From: Channallabes apus
Taxonomy: Eukaryota; Chordata; Actinopteri; Siluriformes; Clariidae
Reading direction: 5' to 3'
Length of the DNA: 64,000 nucleotides
NCBI GenBank assembly: GCA_030522415.1
Contig: CM060126.1
Coordinates: 9,672,852-9,736,851, forward strand
The notes beneath the pieces were generated by a model. That model searched no databases, was not told the origin of the DNA, and saw only the letters and a list, made by a program, of their open reading frames with translations. Position numbers and translations under genes: made by a program. This document shows positions 11,735-22,539 of this stretch, in pieces (the stretch's first letter is position 1; every line of letters starts with the position of its first letter).

Positions 11735-12385
11735 TGATAACCTGGGCTCATCAGACCACATGACCTTTTAAGAAAGCTACTCAACAGTCCCTTCGTTATG
11801 CTCCTCAGCAAACCAGAAGAATTATTTTTTTCTGTCGTATCCAGTTCCTCCCTGTCACTAGGGGGCTCCCGCATTAAGACTACTACAACCATTCAGTCGG
11901 GGGAGGGCCCCAGACTATCACGTGTTTCCTTCAAACCACATGATGTCACCGACCGCATCTTTTCGAACTTCTCGCACCGTTGGGGGCGGCGTAAAAACAC
12001 AAGGAGTACAGCGCTATGGGCTCCTTCTGCTTGCGTGAGCTCACAGGCGCTCCTGATTGGCTGTAGTGCCGTGATTAATGTGGGAGCACCAAGTACCTCA
12101 TTCCACCCCACTGAGAGAGCTTTCTCTAGACTCGGCTGCGAGAGGCTACAGCATCACCCGGGGATCGAATCAGCGACCGGATGATAGAGCGTTTTTTTTT
12201 TTTTTTTTCCTTGATTAGCCTCACTGATAAATATTCTTAAGGCTGCATTGCTGTTTAGTCCCAATCCCTTGAGTTCTCTTCATATTGTGTGTGTGGAAAT
12301 GCTCCAACTTTCACTTTAAAACATAGCTACAATATGGGATCTTTTTTGCGTTCGGGGGGGGGATGAATAATTTTTTATTATTCGA
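11735..12385 (-). mobile_element. Tc1/mariner remnant split by a SINE
   Basis: Left part (11740-11818): 'GGGCTCATCAGACCACATGA' then GCTCCTCAGCAAACC. Right part (12209-12380): GATTAGCCTCACTGATAAAT, 'GCTGTTTAGTCCCAATCCC'. Together they are minus-strand transposase sequence of one fish Tc1 lineage, interrupted by the SINE at about 11820-12208. A second decayed copy of the lineage lies at 23716-23900. Confidence 0.8.
11820..12208 (-). repeat. tRNA-derived SINE (family II), nested in a Tc1 remnant
   Basis: Same family as 35934-36195 and 46842-47295: CCCCAGACTATCACGTG, CACCGTTGGGGGCGGCGT, 'CAGCGCTATGGGCTCC', CTGATTGGCTGTAG, GCTGCGAGAGGCTACAGC and B box (minus strand) in GGGGATCGAATC. The tRNA head ends near 12190, abutting a T16 run. 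The 128-residue plus-strand frame inside it is fortuitous. Confidence 0.85.
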
Positions 12386-13329
12386 TTTTACCAAACTACA
12401 TAGGATTTTTTTTCTTGCAACCTAAATTTAATTCCTTCCTGAAGATTAGTTCAGTACTATTCATTCAGGTTAATAATGCGTTTTACAGTTCATAACACAA
12501 TTTTAGTAGTTTCAGCAATGTTCTAAATAGGTTTATTTTCTTGATGCATAAAGAGATGAACACAGGATATGTATTCTGACATGGTTGTTTAAGATGAGAA
12601 GCTCCTCATCAGTTAGGGTTAAATATCTTAGGTAAGCCATATTAATCACTGCAGTAATTATCCTCTCACCTATTTGCTTAGTTAAATCGAGCCTCAACAA
12701 TCATACACATTGGGAGAATACAGATGAATGAGATTGTGCTATAAATAACTTTTCATGCATGACTTCTTGTTGGGAACATATGGCAGATACAGCTATCTAC
12801 ACATATCATTATCTGCCATTTGACGACAGTGCCTTGGCTTCCAAGTCACGAGCGATCGGTGTTAAGTGGCTGCCACTTCTAATTTGCATTATATGGAATG
12901 TGAATGGTTGGTCAAATTATGTTTGAAGTGCACGTATTGAAACAGCTGAATCAGTAGAGACAGTGTGCAAGAAACTGTGACATGGTGTAACCTATGTTAA
13001 TGCAGCCATTTACACCATATGCTTAAAATGTGCATGATCTTATTACTGAACTTCTAATGTGTTTTAAACAACACAACAGTGATTAATTTTTTTTTTAAGA
13101 GCTATTATTTTTCAAATTAACAAGAAAGCTCAAGTTATATTTTTGGCTGTAGCATGACAGCAATTGAATTTTGAACATTGTAGAACTCAATTGCTACATG
13201 TATAAATAGTAGGGATTTTATTGTGGTTTAGTTTTTGTGTGTTTTATAGTGGTAATTCATAAACACATACAAAATTAGTTAAGAATAACATTAAAATATG
13301 CAAAAGTCCTGAACCAACACTCCTTACTT
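12386..13329. other. Intergenic, repeat-poor
   Basis: No repeat family recognised. One octamer-like ATTTGCAT-type site lies near 12880 (TAATTTGCAT). This is a candidate for unique sequence, but no function can be read from it. Confidence 0.4.
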
Positions 13330-13695
13330 TATATTCAATCCTGTGTATAAAGAGAAAATAAAAAAAAGGTTGTTTATGTAATAAAATCAGCAGCATTCTC
13401 ATTTCCCCTCTCGTCTGTTCCAGCCAATCAGCATTCAGCATCACCAGTATACTAATCACTGTCCTGTCATCATCTGCACCTGTTTCTCATGGGTTCATGT
13501 CTTACCTTAGATGTTTTTTATGCTTGAATACTTCATAGGTCACTGAGTGTCTTAACAATCAAAAAACATTCCTCTGAAACGGCTAAGGCCAAGAACTGGA
13601 CTGGACTGAAAATGAGAGACAAAAACCTGGTAAATATTGAAGTCCTTCAGGAAGCCTGGAGAACTATTTCTCTAGACTACATTAAAAATAAAAGG
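13330..13695. repeat. Dispersed repeat, copy 1 of a pair (other at 48700-49070)
   Basis: Shares with 48815-49060 a run of matching phrases: CATTTCCC.TCTCGTCTGTTCC, CATTCAGCATCACCAGTATAC, TTTTTTATGCTTGAATA, TAGGTCACTG.GTG.CTTAAC, CATTCCTCTGAAAC. The minus-strand frames over the two copies also resemble each other (a SILVMLN..WLEQTR pattern). It is probably an old transposon; the end near 13630-13690 resembles the C-terminal part of Tc1 genes. Confidence 0.65.
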
Positions 13696-14827
13696 ATATT
13701 GCCTGGCTCGTTGCAAGCAAAATATGAATAAATGTTTATGCGCCGTACTGAACGTGTGCATGATCTTCCATACTGTAGATGTACTAAATGTTGTTTATGT
13801 CTGTTGCAAGCCTAAAAATTGAGTCACTCAATACGGATTATTTAGCACAAATGGTTACAAAAGAAAACCTAATTATAGCTTGATTTACTCACCTACTGTA
13901 CCCATACAGTAAAAAACTTTCCTAAGGCGTAAATGTAAGAAAGAGAACTGTGGTAGAAGATGAGCTTGCCAGTTAATGGAAGGATATTCATGCTGAAATA
14001 TGTTTAATGGAAGCCCGTGCCCTAACTGCATGCCAACTCCTTACTCTATTTGCATAAAAAAAATAACTTGAGAGAAAATTCCTCTTGGAGAGATAAGTAG
14101 CCCGGTATGATCCTTAAAATCAGATATTGTCACTGAAATTCAATTCCTTAGATAGTCTCTGAGCACTTACAGTTCCAATCTGCCGTACTGGATGTCTTAC
14201 AGAGGATTGGTGTAAGAAAATTGAATGGGTGCAATTCCCTTTTCAATTTCTTAATCTTCTGTATGTATTTTTAAGTGCTTTGCAGGAGCTGAGGCACAGT
14301 ATATAAAAAACGGTTGCTTACATTCCTAACCAGCAGTACCATTTTTAATTGATATATGATGATTAATGATGTATTAAATGAAAATTAGACTGTGGTTATA
14401 GGGAATAAATCCATTGGGTGAGGATGATCTTTCCTGTTTTAATGATGGTAATCAGATTTCTATCTGAATATGTAAAATTACTTTTGGGGGCCACCATTTA
14501 ACCTATAAAAAGGAGAAGAAACCGATGGTAAAATTCTTTTTGCTAGCCATTAGGTTTGTCTACATAAACCGAAGGAAATAAATAAAAGATATCAGATTGA
14601 ATATTCAGAAACTAGCTCTATGCAAAGTTATTTACAATAGCTACGGGATATTAGTTTTCAGTCACAGTCTTGTTGAACTATATCACAATGAAATTCTTCA
14701 ACAATATGCTGCTGATCTTGTTGCACATTTCAATACTCCAGGATGTTAATGTGATTTTCTTTGCTGTTTGGTATTGCTTAGTTAAACTGTAATGCCTGGT
14801 AAGAGCTTGTTTTTTATGCTGGGTATT
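13696..14827. other. Intergenic, nothing recognised
   Basis: AT-rich unique-looking sequence. Contains TACTGTA/TACAGTA near 13771, 13893 and 13905. Confidence 0.4.
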
Positions 14828-14862
14828 AACCACAGTGCATGCCTCTAACATGCACTGTGGTT
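14828..14862. repeat. Perfect 14-bp inverted repeat with 7-nt loop
   Basis: AACCACAGTGCATG at 14828-14841 is exactly complementary to 14849-14862, with CCTCTAA between. It stands immediately before the promoter-like start of the L2 element. Confidence 0.9.
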
Positions 14863-14864
14863 CT

Positions 14865-14896
14865 CAAGATGGCGCCGGTGAGTTCGGCTGACGTCA
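14865..14896 (+). promoter_or_regulatory. YY1-like and CRE-like sites at the LINE 5' end
   Basis: CAAGATGGCGCC (14865-14876) matches the YY1 site, and TGACGTCA (14889-14896) is a perfect cAMP-response element. A YY1 site at the start of a LINE is a known internal-promoter feature of mammalian L1. Here both sites precede the coding region, so this copy probably kept its 5' end. Confidence 0.65.
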
Positions 14897-14936
14897 CGAC
14901 TGCTCCGACCACCTTTTCCTTGTTTTTGTTTTTTAA

Positions 14937-16277
14937 GTTAGTTTTCTTTGTTTTAAAATCAGCAAAATCATCACCATTGAGTACATTAGGTATGATAGAG
15001 ACACTCTTGTTTCTATTGGTATACAATGTACTCACAATTCGACGTTTTTAACTCCGGATCCGAGCTGGCCGAGTGAGATCCTGAGGGAGAACAATGGACG
15101 CGACGCGAAGTGGAGGCCTCGAGGGAGACGAGCCGGCGTGAGGAATAGGCTCAGAACCCGTGCACACCGCACACCTCTGCCTAGCATCCTGCTCGCCAAC
15201 GTCCAGTCACTGGAGAACAAACTCGATGACCTCAGGGCCAGGATAAAGTTCCAGAGAGACATTCGGGACTGCAATCTCCTCTGCTTCACCGAGACATGGC
15301 TGAACCCAGCGGTGCCAGACCACGCCATACAACCAGCCGAGTTCTTCTCGGTTCACCGCATGGACAGGACGCGGGACTCGGGGAAGTCAAGGGGAGGCGG
15401 CGTGTGCTTAATGGTGAACAACAGCTGGTGCAACAGCGCGAGCGTTGTTCCTCTTACACGCTCCTGCACACCAAACCTGGAACTACTGTCCATCATGTGT
15501 CGTCCATTTTATCTACCCCGGGAGTTCACATCGGTCATAATCAGTGCCGTTTACATACCTCCACAAGCAGACACAGACAAGGCCTTATGCGAGCTGCATG
15601 AGGCACTCACACAGCACCAGACACAACACCGGGACGCTGCGCTCATAGTGGCGGGGGATTTTAATAGTGCCAACCTCAAACGCGCAGCGCCGAACTTTTA
15701 TCAGCACATCACCTGCCCCACCAGGGGCGAAAGGACACTGGACCACTGTTATACCACGGTCAAAGACGGTTACAAGGCACAATCTCGTCCAGCGTTTGGT
15801 AAATCCGACCACGCCGCCATCTTCCTCATGCCAAAATATAAACAAAGGCTGAAACAGGAAGTGCCGGCTCAGAGGGAGGTCGCGCGCTGGACGGACCAAT
15901 CGGTGGCCGCGTTACAGGACGCACTCGATGACGCAGACTGGGACATGTTCAGAAACAGCTCCGATGATGACGTCAGCGTGTTTACGGAAGCGGTTGTGGG
16001 ATTTATTGAGAAGCTAGTGGACGATACGGTAGAGAAAAAGACTATCAGAACGTTTCCCAACCAGAAGCCGTGGGTGGATAAAACCATCCGCGACGCTCTG
16101 AGATCTCGCACAGCTGCCTACAACACGGGACTTGCGTCGGGGGACATGGAACCGTACAAGGCTGCGTCATACAACGTCCGGAAGGCGGTGAAAGAGGCGA
16201 AGCAGCGCTACGGGAGAAAACTAGAGTCACAGCTTCAACAGAGTGACTCTAGGAGCCTACTGTATGGCAGGGACTGA
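14937..16277 (+). pseudogene. LINE endonuclease domain, frame ended by a 5-bp insertion
   Basis: The first half of the single L2 polyprotein: an apurinic/apyrimidinic-type endonuclease that nicks target DNA to start reverse transcription. The frame is open from 14937 but has no ATG. The first GTG that could be used as a start is at 15138, yet family-like residues (PSWPSEILRENNGR) lie upstream of it, so the real domain starts earlier. Visible motifs: LANVQSLENKLDDLR (about 15195), CFTETWL near 15285, VAGDFN (about 15648), LDHCYT (about 15740) and FGKSDHAAIFL (about 15796), which together give the catalytic Asn, Glu, Asp and His residues. Translation then runs into TGA at 16275 only because of the TACTGTA at 16258-16264. 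Without those five bases the frame continues into the frame at 16313. Confidence 0.9.
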
Positions 16278-16392
16278 GAACAATAACGGATTATAAAGCA
16301 CCAACATCCGGTATGATGAACGCGGACGCGGCTCTGGCAGACGAGCTCAACACTTTCTATGCTCGCTTCGATGCTGCAGCTAAAGACCCTAG

Positions 16393-17505
16393 CGGACTTC
16401 ACTACCGGACACACTCGACCCACTACAGTTCGCTTATCGCAACCGTTCCACAGACGATGCAATCTCATATCTCCTCCACACATCTCTCACCCACCTGGAC
16501 ACTAAGAGGGGAAATTATGTGAAAATGCTCTTCATCGACTACAGCTCTGCATTTAATACCATAATTCCCTCCACATTCACCACCAAGCTGGAGCACCTGG
16601 GACTCAGCTCACCCATGTGTCAGTGGATCTCCAACTTCCTAACTGGCAGACCACAGGCAGTAAAGATGGGCGGTCATGTCTCAGCCTCCCTCACACTCAG
16701 CACTGGAGCGCCCCAGGGTTGTGTTCTGAGCCCCCTGCTGTACTCTTTATACACCTACGACTGCATGGCCACTACCAACTCCACCGCCGTCATCAAGTTT
16801 GCTGACGACACTGTCGTGGTGGGCCTGATCACGAACAACGATGAGTCGGCCTACCTGGAGGAGATTGGGAATCTGGAGAACTGGTGCCAGAGGAACAATC
16901 TCCTCCTGAACGTCAGTAAGACAAAGGAGCTGATAGTGGACTTTTGTACAAAGCAGGAGAGGAACTACCAGACCCCCGTCATCAACAAGAGCCCAGTGCA
17001 GAGAGTGGACAGCTTCAGATACCTCGGTGTTCACATCACGCAGGACCTGTCATGGTCCTGTCACATCAACACCGTAGTGAAAAAGGCCCGGCAGCGTCTG
17101 TACCACCTCAGACGTTTGAGAGACTTCAGACTGCCCTCCAAGGTGCTCAGGAATTTCTACTCCTGCATCATAGAGAGCATCCTGTCGGGAAACATCTCGA
17201 CTTGGTTTGGAAACAGCACCATGCAGGACAGACGAGCTCTACAGAGGGTGGTGCGTTCAGCTGAGCGCATCATCCGCACCAAGCTCCCTGACCTGCACTC
17301 AATCTACACCAAGCGGTGCTGGACCAAGGCCAGGAAGATCGTGAAGGACCTCAGCCATCCCAATAATGGACTGTTCTCTCTGTTGCGGTCAGGAAAGCGC
17401 TTCCGCTCCCTGAAGGCCAACACAGAGAGACTGAGGAGGAGCTTCTTCCCGCAGGCAATAAGGTCTCTCAACCATACCACATTCACACCACAAACACAGA
17501 ACTAA
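16393..17505 (+). pseudogene. LINE reverse transcriptase domain, N-terminal motifs deleted
   Basis: The second half of the L2 polyprotein, which copies the element RNA at the nicked target. The frame is open from 16393; the first ATG is at 16519. Family-like sequence begins at 16402 ([10 protein letters not shown]). Motifs in order: [12 protein letters not shown] (about 16528); [14 protein letters not shown] (about 16708); [10 protein letters not shown] (about 16798) with both aspartates kept; and a conserved block [12 protein letters not shown] (about 17020). It ends at 17505. The segment normally joining endonuclease to motif A (linker and RT motifs 0 to 2) is missing: the frame from 16313, LADELNTFYARF, jumps directly to LPDTLDP. 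So the catalytic core is intact, but no functional polyprotein could be made. Confidence 0.9.
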
Positions 17506-17939
17506 TACAACCTGTTAACGTCAACGGACACTATGGACACTTTCATGCACATCTACCCTGACATTGGAACTCATATTTATGTTTACATTCTGGACCCCTG
17601 CACAAAGTCACTTTAATAAGGCACCTTAACACATGTTTCCATGCAAATTACTTGCACACCATACATCCTCTACCAAATTTCAATTTTAAAAGAAAATCTC
17701 TATTGTACAGTATATCTCTATTTTTATTTCCATTTTATGTACAGTATACTTTTATTTTTTATTTCTATTTTTTTATTCTAGTTAAGTTAAAATTTTCCTA
17801 TTTCTTTATTCATATTTATTCCTTACTGTAAGATTTAATTATCTTTTTAAGGTCACTGGCGGTCGTGTAAGCATTTCACTGCATATCGTACTGTGTATGA
17901 CTGTGTATGTGACGAATAAAATTTGAATTTGAATTTGAA

Positions 17940-18357
17940 CAGGTGCACGTGCAAGTGCTTTACAAATCCAATCACAGGGATTTGATTACATCTTGTACAC
18001 AGATCTCTATAAATAGTTGTGCTTAGGTCAAACCGGCTGGATCAAACACACCACTCTGGGGCACAGCCAGCACCTCACACCTTTTGCAACTGCCTGCGTA
18101 TAGCCACATTGTGTTAGCAGTAGAATATTGAACAGATGTAATTCTTCTTTACTTTACATATTCTGCTTTTAAACCTGAAATGGTTTAAAAACTTAATGAC
18201 AGTTAGGCAGAAACAAAGTACTTTTTTTTTAATCATACCTACTGTACACAGCAAATGCCAGCTTTTCCAATGTCAGAAAAAAAATGGCATGGCACATTTC
18301 AAAACAGTCACATCAAATGATATTCAATAGCATCTTTAGAACTGGAAAAAAAAGAAA
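17940..18357. other. Intergenic spacer
   Basis: AT-rich, with no element recognised. TACTGTA at about 18236. Confidence 0.4.
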
Positions 18358-18368
18358 GAAAGAAGACA

Positions 18369-18501
18369 CTCACTCCCTCACTCACTCATCTTCTATACCA
18401 CTTTATCCTGTATTCAGGGTCACGGGGACCTGGATCCTATCCCAGGAGGCTTAGGGCACGAGGCAGGGTACACCTTGGACAGGGTGCCAATCCATCGCAG
18501 G

Positions 18502-18570
<69 letters not shown>

Positions 18571-18776
18571 AATTCACACACTACAGGCAATTTGGGAACA
18601 CCAATTAACCTGTATATCTTTGGACTGTGGGAGGAAACCGGAGTACCCGGAGGAAACCCATCAAGCACATGCAAACTCCATGCACACAGAGACGGGAATC
18701 GAGCCTGGCCGGGGAAACGAACCCGGACCCTGGAGGTGCAAGGCAAGTGCTAACCACTACACCACTGTGCCGCCTA
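18369..18776 (-). repeat. Young family I SINE with perfect 11-bp target duplication
   Basis: A complete copy in minus orientation: tail (CTATACCACTTTATCCTG) at the left, body, then the tRNA-like head ending CACCACTGTGCCGCC-like text at 18765-18775. GAAAGAAGACA at 18358-18368 and again at 18777-18787 is the target duplication. An (AC)n tract has expanded inside it. No TACTGTA/TACAGTA scars. Confidence 0.95.
18503..18569. repeat. (AC)n microsatellite, about 33 units
   Basis: Uninterrupted dinucleotide run that grew from the short AC stretch present at the same position in the other family I SINEs (compare 24223 and 54213). Confidence 0.98.
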
Positions 18777-18787
18777 GAAAGAAGACA

Positions 18788-20394
18788 AACTAAGAAAAAA
18801 AAATACTCCAAGAAGCCTAGACTAATTAGCTGACGTACCAGAGGTTACAGGTTTCTTAAACCTGGGTGCACTAAGTAAGATAACAAACATCAAGGCTAGT
18901 CCAAATAGCCCAGTGCGCTATGACAGTTTGACCTGGCAGTGTGCATTCGAGTCAGCAGTTCCTCACACAATAGTGTGTGCACAGTGTACTGGATCGCAAA
19001 CTATCACCAACAGAGAATATAATTCTGTCCAATTAAACCTTTAAAGGCTTGTGTTAATCCATAACTGACCTGCAATGGGCTCTTTAAACACCTAAGAAGC
19101 ACGATCAAAACGGATGCCATCAAACCCTATCGAGATTACTTCAGTTCCCAAAACGGTTCTGCTCCATTATATTGCCATCATTCTCCACTGTCAGAATGGT
19201 AGATGTGTGGGTTCATTTAGAAGCAGGTGGAGAGAAAAGACTATGCCAAGTTGATAGGTGTCTGGCTCATTTAGAAGCAGGTGGACAGAACTGCCTGGAT
19301 AAGCTCCATGCTCTCAATGCCACTCTAATGAGGGCACAGCAGGCCAGACCCCATTCAGAGCAACGGGTCCTGCTGATGGCTGACTACCTGCTGTTTCCGC
19401 AATGCCCCGTCTCTTGTCCCAGGAGCTTCATTAGCTCTTGCAGAAGAGACTCTACAGCTGATAGGCAATGAGGGTACTATAAACAGCATTTCCTCTCTAA
19501 CACAGAAACGGACACAGTGTGTTTGTTGCAAGCTTCCGAAATGTTCCTCTGGAGATCCTCTCTGGCCCTCTTGTTTCTCTAATTTCCAGTTGAGAAAATG
19601 TTAGTTTCCACAAGTTGTCTCATGTGCTCTCATAAATAGATAATCACACATCTCACTAATGGGGCAAGGCCTTTAGGCTCTTTAAATGAAAACAAAAAAA
19701 CAAAAAGTAATAAAATAAATACACAATAATATACAGACCATCAGAGATTATTAAAATTGCCCAAATACAAAATGTTTATTTGAACTACTGTATAACCCTC
19801 CAATATAAAAACAGCTTTATGTGATTATTGCATTTCAGTAATTTTAACAAAATAGACAAATATCAGAGATTATTGTTATCATCATATTATCATTATTATC
19901 AAACATTATTTTGCTCAGCCAAAACATAATTTTTCCTTTTACTCTGTCAAATTTTCCAATTTGATCATTTTGCCATTTTCTCCTCAAATGACTGCTACCA
20001 ATCAGTGTGTGTGTGTGTGTGTTAAGACTAGCACATGCTTTCTCTGAGACATATGAAGCAAACCACTATCACCCTCCCACTCGCCCCCCCCCCCCCCCAA
20101 AAAAAAATAAAAAACTGCAGCGTAAAACACTTAGCGGCTAGTGAAATCCGCACTCCTTAGTTTAGCTGAGTTCACAGATGTCCATAACCGGCTACTATCC
20201 CTATGATTGACAGGGAAAGGGCAATGCGATCCCTCCCACCAAGAGAACTCACTCAATTGTTCTCTGCTGGACTCCCGGCAATGGCTGAGGTTGTCATCAT
20301 CAGAATTTCTGTGGTTAGCTTTCAAGTAAATTCAAAATGCACTTTTAAAATGATTATTTCATTTATTAAGAGGAAAAAAGCTGCCTAAACCTAC
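18788..20394. other. Intergenic, with a short tandem duplication at about 19199-19290
   Basis: At 19199-19240 and 19253-19292 the phrase CATTTAGAAGCAGGTGGA recurs in similar context (AGATGTGTGGGTT / ATAGGTGTCTGGCT before it). A 99-residue plus frame spans 19172-19471 but shows no family signature. A C14 run lies at 20085-20098. The rest is unremarkable. Confidence 0.45.
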
Positions 20395-21301
20395 AGTACC
20401 TGAGCCTATGTGAAAAAAAGTAATTGCTCAGTTTGTTTTAAGTCAAGAACAGTTGGCGGTTTTCGAGCATGAACAGCCTGATTAAGGTCATGCCACAGCA
20501 TCTCAATCAGATTTAAGTCCAGACTTTGACTAGGCCACTCCAAAACCTTTATTTATTAATTTTTTTGAAATTTAGAGGTGGACTTGCTGGTGTGTTTTGG
20601 ATCATTGTCCTGCCAACCCAAGTGCGCTTGAACTTGAGGTCATGAACTGATGGCCGAACATTCTCTATCAGGACTTTTTGGTAGAGCACAGAATTTATGG
20701 TTGCATAAATCATGGTAAGTTGTCCAGGTCCAGGACCCTCACACTACCACCACCAGCACCATCTTTGACTGTCGGTATGATGTTCATTTAATGAAATTCT
20801 GCTTTAGTTATATGCCAGATGTAACAGGACACACCTTCCAAAAAATTCCACTTTTTGTCTCATCAGTCCACAGAATATTTGCCCAGAGGTCTTGGGATTA
20901 ATCACAATGTATTTTGGCAGATGTAGATGAGGCTTTGTGATCTTTAGGGTCAGCAGTGGCTTTATCCTTGAAACTTTCACATCTGTTCTTGAATTTCTTC
21001 AGATGGAGGCATGATGTGTTGTTTTTTGAGATCTTTTAGCGTGCTTGACTCTGTCAGAATGTAGTTCAATGATTTCTTGATTCAACAGGTCTGGCAGTAA
21101 TCAGGAGTGGAATTTAACTCAGCTTTCCAATAAATATGGTTAATCACAGTTCATTCATGATTTAGCAAGGGAGCAATTACTTTTTCACATAGGGGAAGTT
21201 ACTGTATGTTTGGACAGCTTTTTCCCCTGATCTCAAACATTTAAGTGTGACAAATATGCAACAAAAAATCAGGATAATCAAATACTTTTTCACAGCACTC
21301 T
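20395..21301 (-). mobile_element. Decayed Tc1/mariner element, same lineage as 62456-64000
   Basis: GTCATGCCACAGCATCTCAATC, then 'GACTTTGACTAGGCCACTCC', GGTGTGTTTTGGATCATTGTCC, CCAGATGTAACAGGACACAC and CAGGTCTGGCAGTAATCAGG follow the same order and strand as the better copy at the window's right end. The subterminal phrase GAGCAATTACTTTTTCACAT occurs at the right (about 21171), and its complement at the left (about 20410). The reading frame is destroyed. A TACTGTA at about 21190 splits a phrase close to the right end. Confidence 0.85.
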
Positions 21302-21470
21302 ATAGCTCTCCCATCTCCGCAAGGGAACTCAAGATCTCTTTTATATTGACCTTTGGGTTCTTGGTTACCTCTGACCAAGGCCATCCGGTCTCAATTTCTC
21401 TATTCAATGTGGACAGAGCTAGAAGACCGTTGGTCGTTCCAAATCTCTTTCATCACCGAAAATGCTTACC
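21302..21470 (-). mobile_element. Fragment of a second Tc1 lineage
   Basis: CTCTCCCATCTCCGCAAGG, then 'TTTGGGTTCTTGGTTACCTC', 'TGACCAAGGCC' and 'GGTCGTTCCAAATCTC' match the middle of a fish Tc1 gene read on the minus strand. Other parts of this lineage occur at 24560-24960 and 28534-28930. The fragment abuts the previous element at a TA, so that element may have inserted into it. Confidence 0.7.
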
Positions 21471-22539
21471 GTGAAAGAAAAAGGATTTGAATATATTTGA
21501 AGATCAGTATGACACTTAACAAATTGTGAAAACCTAGAAAGGGCCTTAAAACCTGTATGTATTTCTGTGTTTGGCTAAAGAGTCAGTCCTGCAAAATGCA
21601 TCCAAGCTCCTGCAATGTCCAGTTAAACAGATGGAAGTCAACACCGCATGGCACATAATTCCCAGCATGTTATCTCGACAAAGCGGCATGACATTGGGGA
21701 TGGAAGCAAGTGAAAATGTCAATAGTGAAAAGGCTAACATGGATCTTCTAGATGCCACCAGCAAAACACTTTTAACTGTCCAACAGTTTGGGTCAGATAT
21801 ATTTAGCACAACACTGTGGAACTGCCATTTCTGTTGCCACAATTTCATTTCATTCTCCACAGTCCCCCCAATTACCTGTGGGAAAGTTTTTGTGTCAGCC
21901 AAATTACATAATTTCTTGAAATTCTTACTCAATACAGCGCACTAATAAAGCTCAGCAGGGACTAAGCTGTCCCTTACTGTAGTAAGTAAATTAGACCTTT
22001 CTGACATTATCTCACCTAACACACGCACTAAATGAGCTGCTAAAAGACTCTTATGTTAAAGGTTCCTAAAAAATGGAACATGGCAATGGGACATGAAATT
22101 TACAACAAAGTGGAATACATGACAAAACGGCAAATCTGGATGATACAGTATGTATGCTGAACCAAACTTCTTAAAATTTACTCTTGCTCCTATACATTTT
22201 GGCTGTTTTTAAGAAGAAAAAAAAGAAGAAAAAAGCAAAAAAACGTTTTATAAACTAATAGAAAATATATTATGCATTACTTTTTTGAGTCACATTGATG
22301 TTAAAATGCACAATTGCTTTTTACTACACAAATGTATTATCAGTTGGTTGGGTTTTGATTTTAAAACGATTATGAGCATAATCAACCTCCTCCTCCTCCA
22401 CCAGATTCTCACTTCAGTAGATGACGACATATTTGTCAGTGGTCCCATGAGCTTAAAAAATCCAAACTGGAGAAAGGGATGCAGCAAATGAATGCCAATG
22501 TAACACCTTCCCATACATAATGCTTATATCGCAATTACA
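21471..22539. other. Repeat-poor stretch open on both strands at 21546-21945
   Basis: Long frames overlap on opposite strands: plus 21571-21945 (124 residues) and minus 21546-21932 (128 residues). Neither shows a domain, signal peptide or splice-bounded exon that I recognise, and I see no repeat signature. TACTGTA/TACAGTA occur nearby (about 21970 and 22140). Probably chance, but it is the largest open patch outside transposons. Confidence 0.35.

Larger units (their letters stand above)
14863..17939 (+). mobile_element. L2-type non-LTR retrotransposon (LINE), near full length but defective
   Basis: Order: promoter-like start (14865-14896), apurinic endonuclease frame (14937-16277), reverse transcriptase frame (16393-17505), an AT-rich 3' UTR, and an end in AATAAAATTTGAATTTGAA (17916-17939), the short tandem tail typical of L2-clade LINEs. 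Two lesions kill it: a TACTGTA insertion at 16258-16264 that ends the endonuclease frame, and a deletion near 16385-16402 that removes the linker and the first reverse transcriptase motifs. L2 elements usually show little or no target duplication, and none is seen. Confidence 0.9.

Noticed and set aside
11798..12184. 128-residue plus-strand frame
   Set aside because: It is a read-through of the family II SINE from a non-ATG start; the homologous region at 46970-47380 is open for the same reason.
18420..18746. Frames with Cys-Val or Thr-His repeats
   Set aside because: Translations of the (AC)n tract inside a SINE.
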